NCBI GenBank assembly: GCA_934402375.1
Contig: CAKRUB010000007.1
Span: 38,330 to 102,329, forward strand
DNA: 64,000 nucleotides
Reading direction: 5' to 3'
DNA from: an uncultured Acetatifactor sp.
GTDB taxonomy: Bacteria > Bacillota > Clostridia > Lachnospirales > Lachnospiraceae
Part shown: piece after piece, positions 33,817 to 43,867 of the stretch
Position numbering within the stretch: position 1 is the first letter of the stretch
How the letters are laid out: each line of letters begins with the position of its first letter
Program-made: the position numbers and the translations under genes
Notes under the pieces: model-generated
Seen by the model: only the letters and a program-made list of their open reading frames with translations
Told to the model about the DNA's origin: nothing
The model's database searches: none

Positions 33817-36800
33817 ATGCAGAAGATAATCAATCAGATTTTGGAGGGAAACTTCGACTATGAGAATGGTTCTCTTGATTTCTCCTGCGCAAAAATAGAG
33901 ATTTCCCTGCACAAGGGCGAGGTCTATGAAGGCTTTTTTCATGTCTACGGAACACAGGGACAGTTTACCAGCGGCACGGTTCTTTCCTCTGATCTGAGGA
34001 TGGAATGTCTGACGACGGAGTTTGTCGGCTGCGATGAAGAAATTGCGTTTCGGTTCCATGGAGAGAAGCTGGAGGAGGGAGACGTCGTTAAGGGAAATTT
34101 TTATATTATCAGCAACCATGGGGAATACTATCTCCCTTTCGTGGTATCGGTGGAGCATACGGTACTGGAATCCTCTGTCGGAGTTGTCAGAAATCTTTTC
34201 CATTTTGCTAATCTGGCGAAGAGTAACTGGCAGGAGGCGCTCAGACTGTTTTATTCTCCGGAATTTCCCATCGTTTTCTCCGGCAGTGACGTTCAGCATG
34301 TGGAGGATTACAGGGCGCTTTCCGCATATCCCGGGTCGGAACAGAACATGGAGGAATTTCTGATCCAGATCAATAAGAAGCAGAAGGTGGAATTTCTCGT
34401 GCAGGAGGAGCAGCTGACGCTGGAGGCGGCAAGAACATCCGATGCCTGTGCCGTGATTGAGCGCGAGCTATCCATTGTGCGGAACGGCTGGGGCTATACC
34501 TGTCTGTATGTGGAATGCAGCGGGGATTTCCTGTTTACGGAGAAGGAAGTGCTGACAGATGATGACTTCCTTGGCAACAGGTGTATGCTCCCCGTCTTTA
34601 TCGACAGCAGTCTGTGCAGGAACGGCAGGAATTACGGACAGATATCCCTGTACAATTCCTATGTTTCCCTGACAATTCCCGTGGTGGTAAGAATTGGAGA
34701 AGGTGTGGCGGGGAGAGCGCAGGATATGACCCGAAAGCGGTGTACGGTACAGCTGATGGAGTTTTATCAGGCATTCCGTACAAAGAAGATCGGCACAAAC
34801 ACCTGGCTGAAGGAGACTGGCAAGCTCGTGGAGAAGCTGGTTGCACTTGACGAGAATGATATTGCGGCAAGGCTTTTTCAGGCGCAGCTCCTCATCACAG
34901 AGGACAGCTACAATGAGGCGGGATGGATACTGGATCATGTCTCGGAGCTGCTGGAGAAGGGCGCCGGTAACGATACCTTATATGCATACTATCTCTATCT
35001 TACGACGCTGATCCACAGGGAGGAGCAGTATGTGAACCGCGTGGCGGCGGAGGTAGAACATATCTACCGGAAGAATAATACGGACTGGCGGGTCGCATGG
35101 CTGTTGCTTTATCTTTCGGAGGAATATCATAAATCTGTCACCGGCAAATGGGTCTTTCTGGAGAAGCAGTTTACCATTGGCTGTACGAGTCCGATTCTCT
35201 ATATTGAGGCTGTGGCATTACTGAACAGCAATCCGGCATTGCTGCGGCGGATGGGGGATTTTGAGAAGCAGGTAATCTGGTACGGTATCCGGCAGGAATT
35301 GCTGAAGTCAGAGGTAATAGAGCAGCTGCTATACCTTGTCGAGAGAGCGAAGGGCTTTTCTGGTCTGGTTTATAAGAGTCTGGTCAGCCTGTATGCTAAG
35401 AAGAAGGATATTCGGTTCCTACAGCAGATCTGTGTCCAGCTGATCAAAGGGAACAAGACAGGTGGCATATATTTTGAATGGTACAGACTCGGCGTCGAGA
35501 ACAATCTGCGGATCACAAACCTGTATGAGTATTATATGCTGTCGGTGGATCTGGATAAGCTGATTGAGATACCGAAGGTTGTCCTGATGTACTTTTCTTA
35601 TCAGAATAATCTGGATTATGAGCGAACAGCTTACATATATGACTATATTTTGCAGAATGAGGACAAGCTGGGAGAGCTCCTTGAGACTTATCGCCGCCGG
35701 ATGGAATATTTCTGTGTGGATCAGATCATAAAGCTGCATATCAACAGGCATCTCGCAAATCTCTACCAGCGGATTCTGCAGCCGGAAATGATCACGGAGC
35801 AGACTGCAGAGCCATTGTCGAGACTTCTGTTTGCTCATACGATCCGCGTGGAGGATGACAGGCTGTGCAAGGTGTATGTATATCAGCCGGGAAATCTTTA
35901 TCCTGCGGAGTATCAGCTGGTTGACGGAAAGGCATGGATTTCGCTGTATGGAAATGAGTATACCGTGGTTCTGGAGGATGCATGCAATAACCGTTTTATA
36001 AAGAATGCGGAGTATACGATAGAAAAACTGATGATTCCGGGAAAATTTCTTCGGATGCTTTCTACGTTTCCTGTGAATAACAGGGAGTTGGATCTCTATT
36101 TCTGTGCAAATGAAAAAGAAGAGCCCACAAAGACGGAGGAGAGCGCAAACCGCATCAGGAGAGTTGCGGAGGCCTCCTATGTGGACAGCAGAGTGCGGAG
36201 AGAGCTGACGATGCTCCTTCTGCAATGCTACTACGATATGGATGACCTGTGCGCGCTGGATGAATATCTTTCGAGGCTTGATATGGAGGGGCTCAGCGTG
36301 GAGGAACGTGCAACGATTGTCCGTTTTGCGGTACTCCGGGGAAAATTCGAACTCGCGGAGCAGTGGCTGGAGGAGTACGGACCGTATTTTGTTGAGCCCA
36401 AGCTGCTTGTCAGGCTGATAGGACCGCTTATGGAGAAAAACCATATGGTCGAGAATGAGATGCTGAAGGCAGTGGCGATGTATGTGTTCAGAAAAGGAAA
36501 ATATGACAGTACCGTTCTGCGCTATCTGACAATGTATGGACGCGGAACGACAAAGAGTCTGCGGGACATCTGGAAGGCGGCGAGGTCGTTTGAGCTTGAC
36601 TGCTATACTATCTGCGAAAATATTCTGGTGCAGATGCTCTATTCCGGCTCCTTTGTCGGGGAGAAGATGGAGATTTTTCACTATTACCTTTCACAGGGAG
36701 CGAAGCCGGAGGTAGAGGGAGCATTCCTCTCACAATGTGCCTATGACTATTTCGTAAAGGAAAGAGTCACGGAAAAGGACGTGTTTGATGAGATTGAACA

Positions 36801-37389
36801 CATGTATCTGCGCGGAGAGCCGGTGCAGAGAGTCTGCAAGCTGGCACTGCTGAAATTTTATGCAGAGAACCACGGAGAGCTGAGTGAAGGTACGTCAAGT
36901 CTGACCGGAAGGTTTCTGGAAGAGATGATGGATCGGGGGATTCATCTGGAGTTTTTCAGAGAGTATCGTGACAACGAGCGCGTTGCGCAGGAGCTGGAGG
37001 ACAAGACGATTATCGAGTACCACGCGGCGCCCCAGTCGAGAGCCTGCATCCATTATGTAATTCTGCACGAGAACGGGGATTCTGATGAATATATTGCAGA
37101 ATATATGCAGGAGGCATATGGCGGAGTGTTCTTCAAGGAGTTTATCCTGTTCTTTGGAGAGAGCCTTCAGTATTATATCACGGAGGAAAAGAACGGGGAG
37201 GAGCAGCTGACGGAGAGCGGAACCTTGCAGAGGAGTGACATCCGGGGTAAGGAAGCGGAGAGCAGATACCATCTTGTCAACGATATCGTGATCAGTAAGA
37301 CGCTGCAGGATTACGACACAATGGAAAAGCTGCTTGAGGAGTATTACCGGAAAGAGTTTTTTGGCAGCAGATTCTTTAAATTAAGATAA
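33817..37389 (+). CDS. DUF5717-type giant protein
   Basis: An 1190-residue protein without signal peptide or membrane segment, fitting the uncharacterised DUF5717 family of Lachnospiraceae. The N-terminal 300 residues look like tandem Ig-like beta domains (CAKIEISLHKGEVYEGFFHV, VVKGNFYIISNHGEYYLPFV, repeated around GYTCLYVECSGDF). Residues 310-1190 are largely an alpha-solenoid of TPR-like helix pairs (AARLFQAQLLITEDSYNEAG). The ribosome site is weak (GTAGGTGAG). It is the first gene of a four-gene cluster with an Hsp70-like protein, a TPR-like protein and a coiled-coil membrane protein, and the long solenoid suggests a scaffold. No enzyme motif is visible. Confidence 0.8.
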   Translation: MQKIINQILEGNFDYENGSLDFSCAKIEISLHKGEVYEGFFHVYGTQGQFTSGTVLSSDLRMECLTTEFVGCDEEIAFRFHGEKLEEGDVVKGNFYIISNHGEYYLPFVVSVEHTVLESSVGVVRNLFHFANLAKSNWQEALRLFYSPEFPIVFSGSDVQHVEDYRALSAYPGSEQNMEEFLIQINKKQKVEFLVQEEQLTLEAARTSDACAVIERELSIVRNGWGYTCLYVECSGDFLFTEKEVLTDDDFLGNRCMLPVFIDSSLCRNGRNYGQISLYNSYVSLTIPVVVRIGEGVAGRAQDMTRKRCTVQLMEFYQAFRTKKIGTNTWLKETGKLVEKLVALDENDIAARLFQAQLLITEDSYNEAGWILDHVSELLEKGAGNDTLYAYYLYLTTLIHREEQYVNRVAAEVEHIYRKNNTDWRVAWLLLYLSEEYHKSVTGKWVFLEKQFTIGCTSPILYIEAVALLNSNPALLRRMGDFEKQVIWYGIRQELLKSEVIEQLLYLVERAKGFSGLVYKSLVSLYAKKKDIRFLQQICVQLIKGNKTGGIYFEWYRLGVENNLRITNLYEYYMLSVDLDKLIEIPKVVLMYFSYQNNLDYERTAYIYDYILQNEDKLGELLETYRRRMEYFCVDQIIKLHINRHLANLYQRILQPEMITEQTAEPLSRLLFAHTIRVEDDRLCKVYVYQPGNLYPAEYQLVDGKAWISLYGNEYTVVLEDACNNRFIKNAEYTIEKLMIPGKFLRMLSTFPVNNRELDLYFCANEKEEPTKTEESANRIRRVAEASYVDSRVRRELTMLLLQCYYDMDDLCALDEYLSRLDMEGLSVEERATIVRFAVLRGKFELAEQWLEEYGPYFVEPKLLVRLIGPLMEKNHMVENEMLKAVAMYVFRKGKYDSTVLRYLTMYGRGTTKSLRDIWKAARSFELDCYTICENILVQMLYSGSFVGEKMEIFHYYLSQGAKPEVEGAFLSQCAYDYFVKERVTEKDVFDEIEHMYLRGEPVQRVCKLALLKFYAENHGELSEGTSSLTGRFLEEMMDRGIHLEFFREYRDNERVAQELEDKTIIEYHAAPQSRACIHYVILHENGDSDEYIAEYMQEAYGGVFFKEFILFFGESLQYYITEEKNGEEQLTESGTLQRSDIRGKEAESRYHLVNDIVISKTLQDYDTMEKLLEEYYRKEFFGSRFFKLR

Positions 37390-37393
37390 GGAG

Positions 37394-37490
37394 AAGGATT
37401 GAAAAATAGTATTTTTCAATCACGAGATTTGTGTCTGCGCGCACTTGACACAAACTCGCTATGCGCAAAGAGCGTGCGCAGAAAAGGGGT
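37394..37490 (+). repeat. Inverted repeats between the DUF5717 and DUF5716 genes
   Basis: TTGAAAAATAGTATTTTTCAA is a near-perfect 9-bp hairpin at 37398-37418. Further on, CTGCGCGCAC and GTGCGCAG are complementary, and GTGTCtgcgcgcactTGACAC forms a smaller dyad. None has a T run. They may stabilise or process the operon mRNA. Confidence 0.5.
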
Positions 37491-37496
37491 TGGAAA

Positions 37497-38780
37497 ATGG
37501 GGTTATTGAGCGGCGACAGAATTATCGTGGGCTATGATCTGGGAAATGAAGTTTCCCAGATCAGCTATAGTCTCTCGGAATCGGGGGAGGTGGAGACCCT
37601 GTCCCAAGTTGCGGGAGCGCAGCATTATAATATTCCGACGGTGCTTTGCAAGAGATGTGGGGTAAATCAGTGGTTCTACGGAAAAGAAGCAATCCGTTAC
37701 AGCACAGAGCAGCAGGGAATATTGGTGGATAATCTGTTGGCGCTGGCATTGGATGGAGAGCCTGTTCTGATAGAGGGGGAGAGCCTTGACCCGGTGGCGC
37801 TTTTGACATTGTTTGTGAAGAGAAGCCTTGGAATGCTGTCTCAGGTCGCTTCTCCGGACAAAATCAGCGCAATGATGATCACCTGTGAGGTCTTGGATCA
37901 CAAAATTCTGGAAGTGCTGGGAAGAGTGATACAGGGACTTCATCTGAAAACGGATAAAATTGCCTTCGAGAGTCACACAGAGAGCTATTATAACTACATG
38001 ATCCACCAGCCGGAGGAACTCTGGATGCACCGTTCGGCGCTGTTTCATTATAACGCCGGGGGTATAAAGACATACCGGCTCGAGTGTAACCAGCACACGA
38101 CACCGGTTGTCGCCTTTATTGACGAACAGGAATTTCCCTTTCCTGCTTGGGAGCCTGTTCCGGAGGAGGAAGCCGCAAGACAGAGCAGGATCAGCGAGCT
38201 GGATGGGCAGTTTCTGAAGATCGCCGGGGAAATCTGTGACGGAGGTATGTTTGGAAGTGTCTTCCTGATCGGAGACGGCTTTGATCAGGAATGGCTGAAA
38301 GAGTCTCTGAAATTTCTATGTAAAGAAAGCCGGGTCTTTCAGGGAAACAATCTCTTCAGCAAGGGTGCATGCTTCGGGATGCAGGAGCGCCTGTGTGCGA
38401 GTGAATCCGGTAAGCAGCATGTGTTTCTGGGCAATGATAAGCTGAAGGCAAATATAGGAATGAAGATTCTGCGGCAGGGAGAGGAATCCTATTATGCGCT
38501 GCTGGATGCCGGGGTCAACTGGTATGAGGCGGAAAATCAGGTGGAGTTCTATCTTCAGGACGGCAACATGGTCGAGCTGATAATCACGCCGTTGATCGGA
38601 CAGAAGGGAAAGGTTGCCCAGATAACGTTGGAGGATTTTCCGGGGACGATTGCCAGACTGAGAGCAAGGCTAAGGCTGGAGTCGGAGAATGTGCTGGCGG
38701 TCGAGATCGAGGATGAAGGGCTGGGAGAAATCCGTCCCGCCACCGGCAGGATCTGGAAGGAAAAAATCGAAATATATTAG
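37497..38780 (+). CDS. DUF5716-type Hsp70/actin-like ATPase
   Basis: A 427-residue protein of the DUF5716 family. By motif it is a divergent actin/Hsp70-fold protein: a phosphate-1-like loop RIIVGYDLGNEVSQISYS, then an Hsp70-like stretch IPTVLCKRCGVNQWFYGKEA, an adenosine-like motif FGSVFLIGDGFDQEWLKESL and SKGACFGMQER at the place of the Hsp70 GAA loop. The phosphate-2 DxGG motif is not clear (HYNAGGIKTYRLE may take its place), so ATP hydrolysis is uncertain. The C-terminal 100 residues would be a small beta domain. The start at 37497 is behind AAAAGGGGTTGG; the open frame extends upstream. It is co-directional with the DUF5717 gene and 8 bp before the TPR-like gene. Confidence 0.75.
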   Translation: MGLLSGDRIIVGYDLGNEVSQISYSLSESGEVETLSQVAGAQHYNIPTVLCKRCGVNQWFYGKEAIRYSTEQQGILVDNLLALALDGEPVLIEGESLDPVALLTLFVKRSLGMLSQVASPDKISAMMITCEVLDHKILEVLGRVIQGLHLKTDKIAFESHTESYYNYMIHQPEELWMHRSALFHYNAGGIKTYRLECNQHTTPVVAFIDEQEFPFPAWEPVPEEEAARQSRISELDGQFLKIAGEICDGGMFGSVFLIGDGFDQEWLKESLKFLCKESRVFQGNNLFSKGACFGMQERLCASESGKQHVFLGNDKLKANIGMKILRQGEESYYALLDAGVNWYEAENQVEFYLQDGNMVELIITPLIGQKGKVAQITLEDFPGTIARLRARLRLESENVLAVEIEDEGLGEIRPATGRIWKEKIEIY

Positions 38781-38788
38781 GAGGCAGT

Positions 38789-39643
38789 ATGCGCGTCAGT
38801 GTCTGTGTTGGTAACTATGCGTCAACTTCATATTGTGTGCCGGGACTTGGAATTAACGTCTATTGCATGGAAGAACTCTGCTATGTGATGAGAGAAAATG
38901 CCTTTCTGCTGGATGTGCCCCTGCTCAATGACGGATTGCTCGACTGGATTGACCAGCAGTGCGGACTGAAGGAGCTGGCGAGGGCGCTCTATCCGATCGT
39001 CCATAAAAAGGGTTCACTCAGTGTATTCGTTGTCTCCATTCTGAATTTTGTCGGACTCTACGATGAACAGACGGTTTCGGAGGTAGAGCGGGTTTTGAAG
39101 CTTGGAGCAGGGCTGAGCGGTATCGAGAGGAAGAAAAGTCAGATCGATTACCTTGTGAAAAAGAAAAAATATGCTGCGGCGATCAGAGGGTATGACGACC
39201 TGCTCGCAAAATGGCAGGATCAGGACAAAAAGGAACAGGCAGCTTCCGGGGCGGAATGTCTGGCGGCGATCTGGCACAACAAGGGCGTGGCAATGGCGGG
39301 AATGATGATTTTCCCGAGGGCGGCGGAATGCTTCCTGAAAGCGTATGAGATAGAGGATCGTGAGGACTATTATCTGGAATATCTGGAGGCAAAAAGACTG
39401 GAGCTGCCGGAGAATGAATATGTGGCATTTGCGGCGGACAAGACGAGGCAGTACGGGCTGACGCTCAAGGTGGAGAAGGAGCTGGAGCATTTGTCAGAGG
39501 AGTGGGAACAGCAGCCGGAATATTTACAGCTCAATCATTTCAGGGAGCTCAGGGGCGGAGAACAGAAGCAGAAGTATTATGATGTGTGCGAAAAATATAC
39601 ACAGCTATTGAAGGACAGTTATAGAAGAAGCGTCTCGCTCTGA
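38789..39643 (+). CDS. TPR-like protein of the DUF5716/5717 cluster
   Basis: A 284-residue soluble protein. Its N-terminal 100 residues (CVGNYASTSYCVPGLGINVY, CMEELCYVMRENAFLLD) are a separate helical domain with several Cys; residues 115-235 show TPR-like helices (YAAAIRGYDDLLAKW, IWHNKGVAMAGMMIFPRAAE, CFLKAYEIEDREDYYLEYLE). No family name recognised. The gene starts 8 bp after the Hsp70-like gene, with ribosome site AGGAGG, so they are coupled. A TPR protein beside an Hsp70-like protein is reminiscent of a chaperone with its TPR co-chaperone; this is inference from the gene arrangement. Confidence 0.7.
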   Translation: MRVSVCVGNYASTSYCVPGLGINVYCMEELCYVMRENAFLLDVPLLNDGLLDWIDQQCGLKELARALYPIVHKKGSLSVFVVSILNFVGLYDEQTVSEVERVLKLGAGLSGIERKKSQIDYLVKKKKYAAAIRGYDDLLAKWQDQDKKEQAASGAECLAAIWHNKGVAMAGMMIFPRAAECFLKAYEIEDREDYYLEYLEAKRLELPENEYVAFAADKTRQYGLTLKVEKELEHLSEEWEQQPEYLQLNHFRELRGGEQKQKYYDVCEKYTQLLKDSYRRSVSL

Positions 39644-39661
39644 GACAGATAAGAGGATAAC

Positions 39662-40831
39662 ATGGGCTTTTGGAAGAATTTATTCAGAAGGAAAAAGAAG
39701 GAGCAGGAGCAGCCGCAGGAGGACTGGGAGAGCATTGTCTATGACAGGGAGGATGTCAACTTCGAGGACGATGAGCAGCGCAGCCGCTATATCACAAACT
39801 GTCTGGAACAGATCACCGAGGCGTCGAAGGAGGCGGATCTGCTGGCGGGCGAGTATGGGCTTGTGACGGCTTATCTTACGGATATGGAGGAGATCGAGGC
39901 ACTTCCCGCTGAAGAGAAGGAAGGGCTTGAGGATATTGCGAGGCGGCTGATGGCGCTGGAAAAAGAGTGCGAGCGTTATCGTGATAAGAAGAACAGGATG
40001 TCCGACAGCGATTACCAGCGGATTCGCAAGCAGGAGAACGAGATACAGGAAGGAATCACAAAGCTTCGGGAGTGCGAGAAATACGGCGAGCTGGTACGGC
40101 AGGATCTCAAGCGGCTTGACAGGGAGAGACATGCCTATGAGTACCGGCGAAATGAACTGGAAGTCATGATGAACAACTTCCGTGGCATGGCAGTCATCTT
40201 CTTCACGGCCTTTGTTCTGTGCATTATTCTGTTGGTTGTTCTGCAGTTCGGCTTTGAGATGGATACAAGGGTCGGCTGTCTGCTTGCCGCTGGCGCCGTG
40301 GCGGTGGCGGTGACGCTGCTGATGGTGAAATACATGGATAGTGAGAAGGAGCTGAAGCGCGTCGGAGGAGCGATCAACCGGCTGATACAGCTTCAGAATA
40401 AGGTGAAGATCCGTTATGTGAACAACAATAATCTCCAGGATTACCTGCGCATCAAGTACAGCACGGACAACGCTGCTGCATTGGAGAAGCTGTGGCAGCA
40501 GTATCAGCAGGAGAAGGAGGAGAGAAAGGAATTTGCCGAGGCGGAGGCAAAGACGGATTATTACCGGAAGCAGCTCGTGATGAAGCTGAATAATTACCAC
40601 ATCAGCGACAGCCAGAGATGGACGATGCATCCGGGAGCTTTTCTGGACAAGCGGGAAATGGTCGAGATGCGGCATGAACTGATCCTGAGAAGACAGGCAC
40701 TTAGAAAGCAGCTGGATTATAATACCCATGTCGCAGAGACGGCGCGGAATGAGGTCATGGATATTGCAAATCGCTACCCATCTTACATGGAGGAAATTCT
40801 GGAAATGGTTGCGAAATACAACGCGGGCTGA
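39662..40831 (+). CDS. Coiled-coil membrane protein of the DUF5716/5717 cluster
   Basis: A 389-residue protein with a basic N-terminus (MGFWKNLFRRKKKEQEQPQE), a coiled coil from about 35 to 165, two adjacent membrane segments (AVIFFTAFVLCIILLVVLQF and VGCLLAAGAVAVAVTLLMV, residues 175-222) and a second coiled coil to the end. Both coiled coils would lie in the cytoplasm as a membrane-tied hairpin. No family recognised. It follows the TPR gene by 18 bp (site AAGAGGATAAC) and closes the cluster. It could anchor the DUF5717/Hsp70-like/TPR proteins to the membrane; inference. Confidence 0.7.
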   Translation: MGFWKNLFRRKKKEQEQPQEDWESIVYDREDVNFEDDEQRSRYITNCLEQITEASKEADLLAGEYGLVTAYLTDMEEIEALPAEEKEGLEDIARRLMALEKECERYRDKKNRMSDSDYQRIRKQENEIQEGITKLRECEKYGELVRQDLKRLDRERHAYEYRRNELEVMMNNFRGMAVIFFTAFVLCIILLVVLQFGFEMDTRVGCLLAAGAVAVAVTLLMVKYMDSEKELKRVGGAINRLIQLQNKVKIRYVNNNNLQDYLRIKYSTDNAAALEKLWQQYQQEKEERKEFAEAEAKTDYYRKQLVMKLNNYHISDSQRWTMHPGAFLDKREMVEMRHELILRRQALRKQLDYNTHVAETARNEVMDIANRYPSYMEEILEMVAKYNAG

Positions 40832-40868
40832 ACAGTTATATAGTGTGAGAACAGTTGGGCGGTTGCGC

Positions 40869-40897
40869 TTGACTTCTGACATTCTGTGGGCTATGAT
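40869..40897 (+). promoter_or_regulatory. Promoter of purF-purB
   Basis: TTGACT (40869-40874), 17-bp spacer, TATGAT (40892-40897). It gives a short leader of about 30 nt. Confidence 0.7.
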
Positions 40898-40936
40898 AAA
40901 GCCGTTGGTATTATACATCGGAAAGGGAAAAAATCA

Positions 40937-42385
40937 GTGGCGGATACTATTTATATTCAGACAGAAACTCAGGACAAGCTGAAAGAGGAATGTGGCGTAT
41001 TCGGTGTCTATGATTTTGACGGACAGGATGTCGCTTCGACGATCTATTACGGACTGCTGGCGTTACAGCACCGTGGGCAGGAAAGCTGCGGTATCGCGGT
41101 CAGCGATACGAAGGGTCCGAAGGGGCTGGTTCTTTCCTCAAAGGATATGGGACTCGTAAATGAAGCATTCACCCCGGAACAGCTTGAAAAGCTGAAGGGA
41201 AATATCGGTGTCGGACATGTGCGCTATTCTACGGCGGGAAGTTCTACCCGTGAAAATGCGCAGCCGTTGGTTCTCAATTATGTCAAGGGAACGTTAGGGC
41301 TTGCCCATAACGGAAACCTGATCAACACTCCCGAGCTCCGACAGGAGCTTGCCTATACGGGAGCAATTTTCCAGACAACAATCGATTCGGAAGTAATTGC
41401 ATATTATATCGCCAGAGAGCGCCTGAATTCCAAGACGGTTGAGGAGGCGGTCGGCAGGACGATGGATAAGATACGGGGTGCGTATTCCCTTGTCATCATG
41501 TCACCCAGAAAGCTGATCGGTGCGCGCGATCCGTTCGGATTCCGTCCGCTCTGTATCGGGAAGCGTGACAATGCCTATCTGCTCGCCAGCGAGAGCTGCG
41601 CGCTTGACACGGTGGGCGCTAAGTTTGTGAGAGACGTGCTGCCGGGAGAGGTCGTGACGATTTCGGGTGAAAAGGGAATCGAGTCGGATATGAGTCATGC
41701 GATTCCTGTCTCGGAGCATGCGAGATGTGTTTTTGAATATATTTACTTTGCAAGACCGGACAGCATTCTGGACAATGTCAGCGTCTATCATTCGCGCATG
41801 ATGGCGGGAAAGTTCCTGGCGCAGGACAGTCCCGTCGAGGCTGACCTCGTTGTCGGCGTGCCGGAGTCTGGAAATGTTGCGGCGCTGGGCTATTCCCTGC
41901 AGTCGGGCATTCCCTATGGGACGGCGTTTGTCAAGAATGCCTATGTGGGAAGAACCTTTATCAAGCCGAAGCAGAAAAACCGCGAGAGCAGTGTGCAGGT
42001 CAAGCTGAACCCGATCAGGGAGGCTGTCGAGGGAAAGCGGATCATCATGATCGACGACTCCATTGTAAGGGGAACAACCTCGGACCGCATTGTCCGTATG
42101 CTCCGGGAGGCAGGCGCGAAGGAGGTACATATGCGCGTCAGCTCTCCACCCTTCCTCTGGCCCTGCTATTTCGGGACGGATGTTCCGGCGAGAGAGCAGC
42201 TGATCGCGTACAAGCGCTCAGTGGAGGACATCCGCAAGGTGATCGGAACGGACAGCCTTGCCTACCTCAATGTGGAGCGGCTGGAGGAGATCGTGGAGGG
42301 ACTGGGGATCTGCAAGGGCTGCTTTACAGGAAAATACCCGCTTGATCCTCCGGCGGAGGACATCCGCGGCGAATATGAGCGATAG
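40937..42385 (+). CDS. purF: Amidophosphoribosyltransferase
   Basis: Catalyses the first committed step of purine synthesis (PRPP + glutamine to phosphoribosylamine). The protein has an N-terminal Ntn glutaminase domain with the catalytic Cys in EECGVFGVYD after a short propeptide, the STAGSSTRENAQP and AHNGNLINTPELR stretches, and a PRTase domain with the PRPP motif RIIMIDDSIVRGTTS. C-terminal Cys residues (CYF, CKGCF) fit an iron-sulfur form. I choose the GTG at 40937 behind GGAAAGGG (482 residues). An ATG 17 codons upstream lies too close to the promoter. The gene purB follows after 30 bp. Confidence 0.95.
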   Translation: MADTIYIQTETQDKLKEECGVFGVYDFDGQDVASTIYYGLLALQHRGQESCGIAVSDTKGPKGLVLSSKDMGLVNEAFTPEQLEKLKGNIGVGHVRYSTAGSSTRENAQPLVLNYVKGTLGLAHNGNLINTPELRQELAYTGAIFQTTIDSEVIAYYIARERLNSKTVEEAVGRTMDKIRGAYSLVIMSPRKLIGARDPFGFRPLCIGKRDNAYLLASESCALDTVGAKFVRDVLPGEVVTISGEKGIESDMSHAIPVSEHARCVFEYIYFARPDSILDNVSVYHSRMMAGKFLAQDSPVEADLVVGVPESGNVAALGYSLQSGIPYGTAFVKNAYVGRTFIKPKQKNRESSVQVKLNPIREAVEGKRIIMIDDSIVRGTTSDRIVRMLREAGAKEVHMRVSSPPFLWPCYFGTDVPAREQLIAYKRSVEDIRKVIGTDSLAYLNVERLEEIVEGLGICKGCFTGKYPLDPPAEDIRGEYER

Positions 42386-42415
42386 GACGTATATAGTGCA
42401 AAAGGAGATGAAATT

Positions 42416-43867
42416 ATGAGTACAGACAGATATGAAAGCCCCCTTTCGGAACGCTATGCAAGTAAGGAGATGCAGTACATTTTTTCCCCTGACATGAAGT
42501 TCCGCACGTGGCGCAAGCTCTGGATTGCCCTCGCAGAGACGGAGAAGGAACTGGGATTGTCCCAGAACGGAAAGCCTGTCATTACAGACGAGCAGATCGA
42601 GGAGCTGAAGGCGCATGCGGAGGATATCAACTATGATGTCGCAAAGGCGAGAGAGAAGGAAGTGCGCCACGACGTCATGAGCCATGTGTACGCATACGGA
42701 AAACAGTGCCCGAAGGCGGCTGGCATCATCCACCTCGGTGCGACCTCCTGCTATGTGGGTGACAATACCGATATTATTGTCATGACAGAGGCATTGAAGC
42801 TTGTGAAAAAGAAACTGGTAAACGTTATGGCGGAGCTGGCGGATTTCGCTGAGAAATATAAGGCGCAGCCGACGCTGGCATTCACGCATTTCCAGCCTGC
42901 ACAGCCGACAACCGTGGGAAAGCGTGCGACACTCTGGCTGCAGGAATTTTATCTGGACTATGAGGATCTGAACTATGTGCTCAGCACCATGAAGCTCCTT
43001 GGATCGAAGGGAACAACGGGAACGCAGGCTTCGTTTCTGGAGCTGTTTGACGGGGATCAGGAGACGATTGACAAGATCGATCCCATGATCGCTCAGAAGA
43101 TGGGCTTTAAGGAATGCTTCCCGGTATCCGGGCAGACCTATTCCAGAAAGGTTGATACAAGAGTGGCGAATGTGCTGGCGGGAATCGCCGCATCCGCCCA
43201 TAAGATGAGCAACGATATCCGCCTGCTTCAGCATCTGAAGGAGGTGGAGGAGCCGTTTGAGAAGAGTCAGATCGGTTCTTCAGCGATGGCATATAAGAGA
43301 AACCCTATGCGGAGCGAGAGAATTGCTTCCCTGTCGAGATATGTGATGATCGATGCATTGAATCCGGCGATTACCTCAGCAACGCAGTGGTTCGAGAGAA
43401 CGCTGGACGATTCCGCAAACAAGAGATTGTCTATCCCGGAGGGATTTCTGGCGATCGACGGAATCCTTGATCTCTGCCTGAATGTGGTAGACGGACTGGT
43501 TGTTTACCCGAAGGTAATCGAAAAGAGACTGCGGAGCGAGCTGCCCTTTATGGCGACGGAGAATATCATGATGGATGCCGTCAAGGCGGGCGGTAACCGT
43601 CAGGAGCTCCACGAACGCATCCGGGAGCTTTCCATGGAAGCGGGCCGCAATGTGAAGGTCGAGGGCAAGGAGAACAATCTGCTTGAACTGATTGCTGCAG
43701 ATCCTGCGTTTAACATGACGCTGGAGGATCTGCAGAAGACCATGGATCCGGCGAAGTATGTGGGACGCTCCAAGGAGCAGGTGACAGCCTTCCTGAACAA
43801 CGTCATCCGGCCGGTGCTGGACGAGAACAAGGAGCTTCTCGGCGTGAAAGCAGAAATCACTGTGTAA
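42416..43867 (+). CDS. purB: Adenylosuccinate lyase
   Basis: Removes fumarate from SAICAR and adenylosuccinate in purine synthesis. The 483-residue protein starts [20 protein letters not shown], contains the ligand stretches [14 protein letters not shown] and [16 protein letters not shown], and the family signature loop [17 protein letters not shown] with the catalytic Ser. The ribosome site is AAAGGAGATG. It shares the purF promoter. Its last 11 bases overlap the end of a sensor-kinase gene on the other strand, and no terminator is visible between the two convergent genes. Confidence 0.96.
   Translation: MSTDRYESPLSERYASKEMQYIFSPDMKFRTWRKLWIALAETEKELGLSQNGKPVITDEQIEELKAHAEDINYDVAKAREKEVRHDVMSHVYAYGKQCPKAAGIIHLGATSCYVGDNTDIIVMTEALKLVKKKLVNVMAELADFAEKYKAQPTLAFTHFQPAQPTTVGKRATLWLQEFYLDYEDLNYVLSTMKLLGSKGTTGTQASFLELFDGDQETIDKIDPMIAQKMGFKECFPVSGQTYSRKVDTRVANVLAGIAASAHKMSNDIRLLQHLKEVEEPFEKSQIGSSAMAYKRNPMRSERIASLSRYVMIDALNPAITSATQWFERTLDDSANKRLSIPEGFLAIDGILDLCLNVVDGLVVYPKVIEKRLRSELPFMATENIMMDAVKAGGNRQELHERIRELSMEAGRNVKVEGKENNLLELIAADPAFNMTLEDLQKTMDPAKYVGRSKEQVTAFLNNVIRPVLDENKELLGVKAEITV

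Noticed and set aside
35419..36681. A 420-codon open frame on the - strand inside the DUF5717 gene
   Set aside because: It lies opposite a well-supported + strand gene, has no ribosome site, and its composition (rich in Leu, His, Ile, Gln) is that of a reverse shadow frame.
39680..40918. A 412-codon open frame on the - strand opposite the coiled-coil membrane protein
   Set aside because: Shadow of the biased Glu/Lys-rich coding strand; Leu/His-rich product without motifs.
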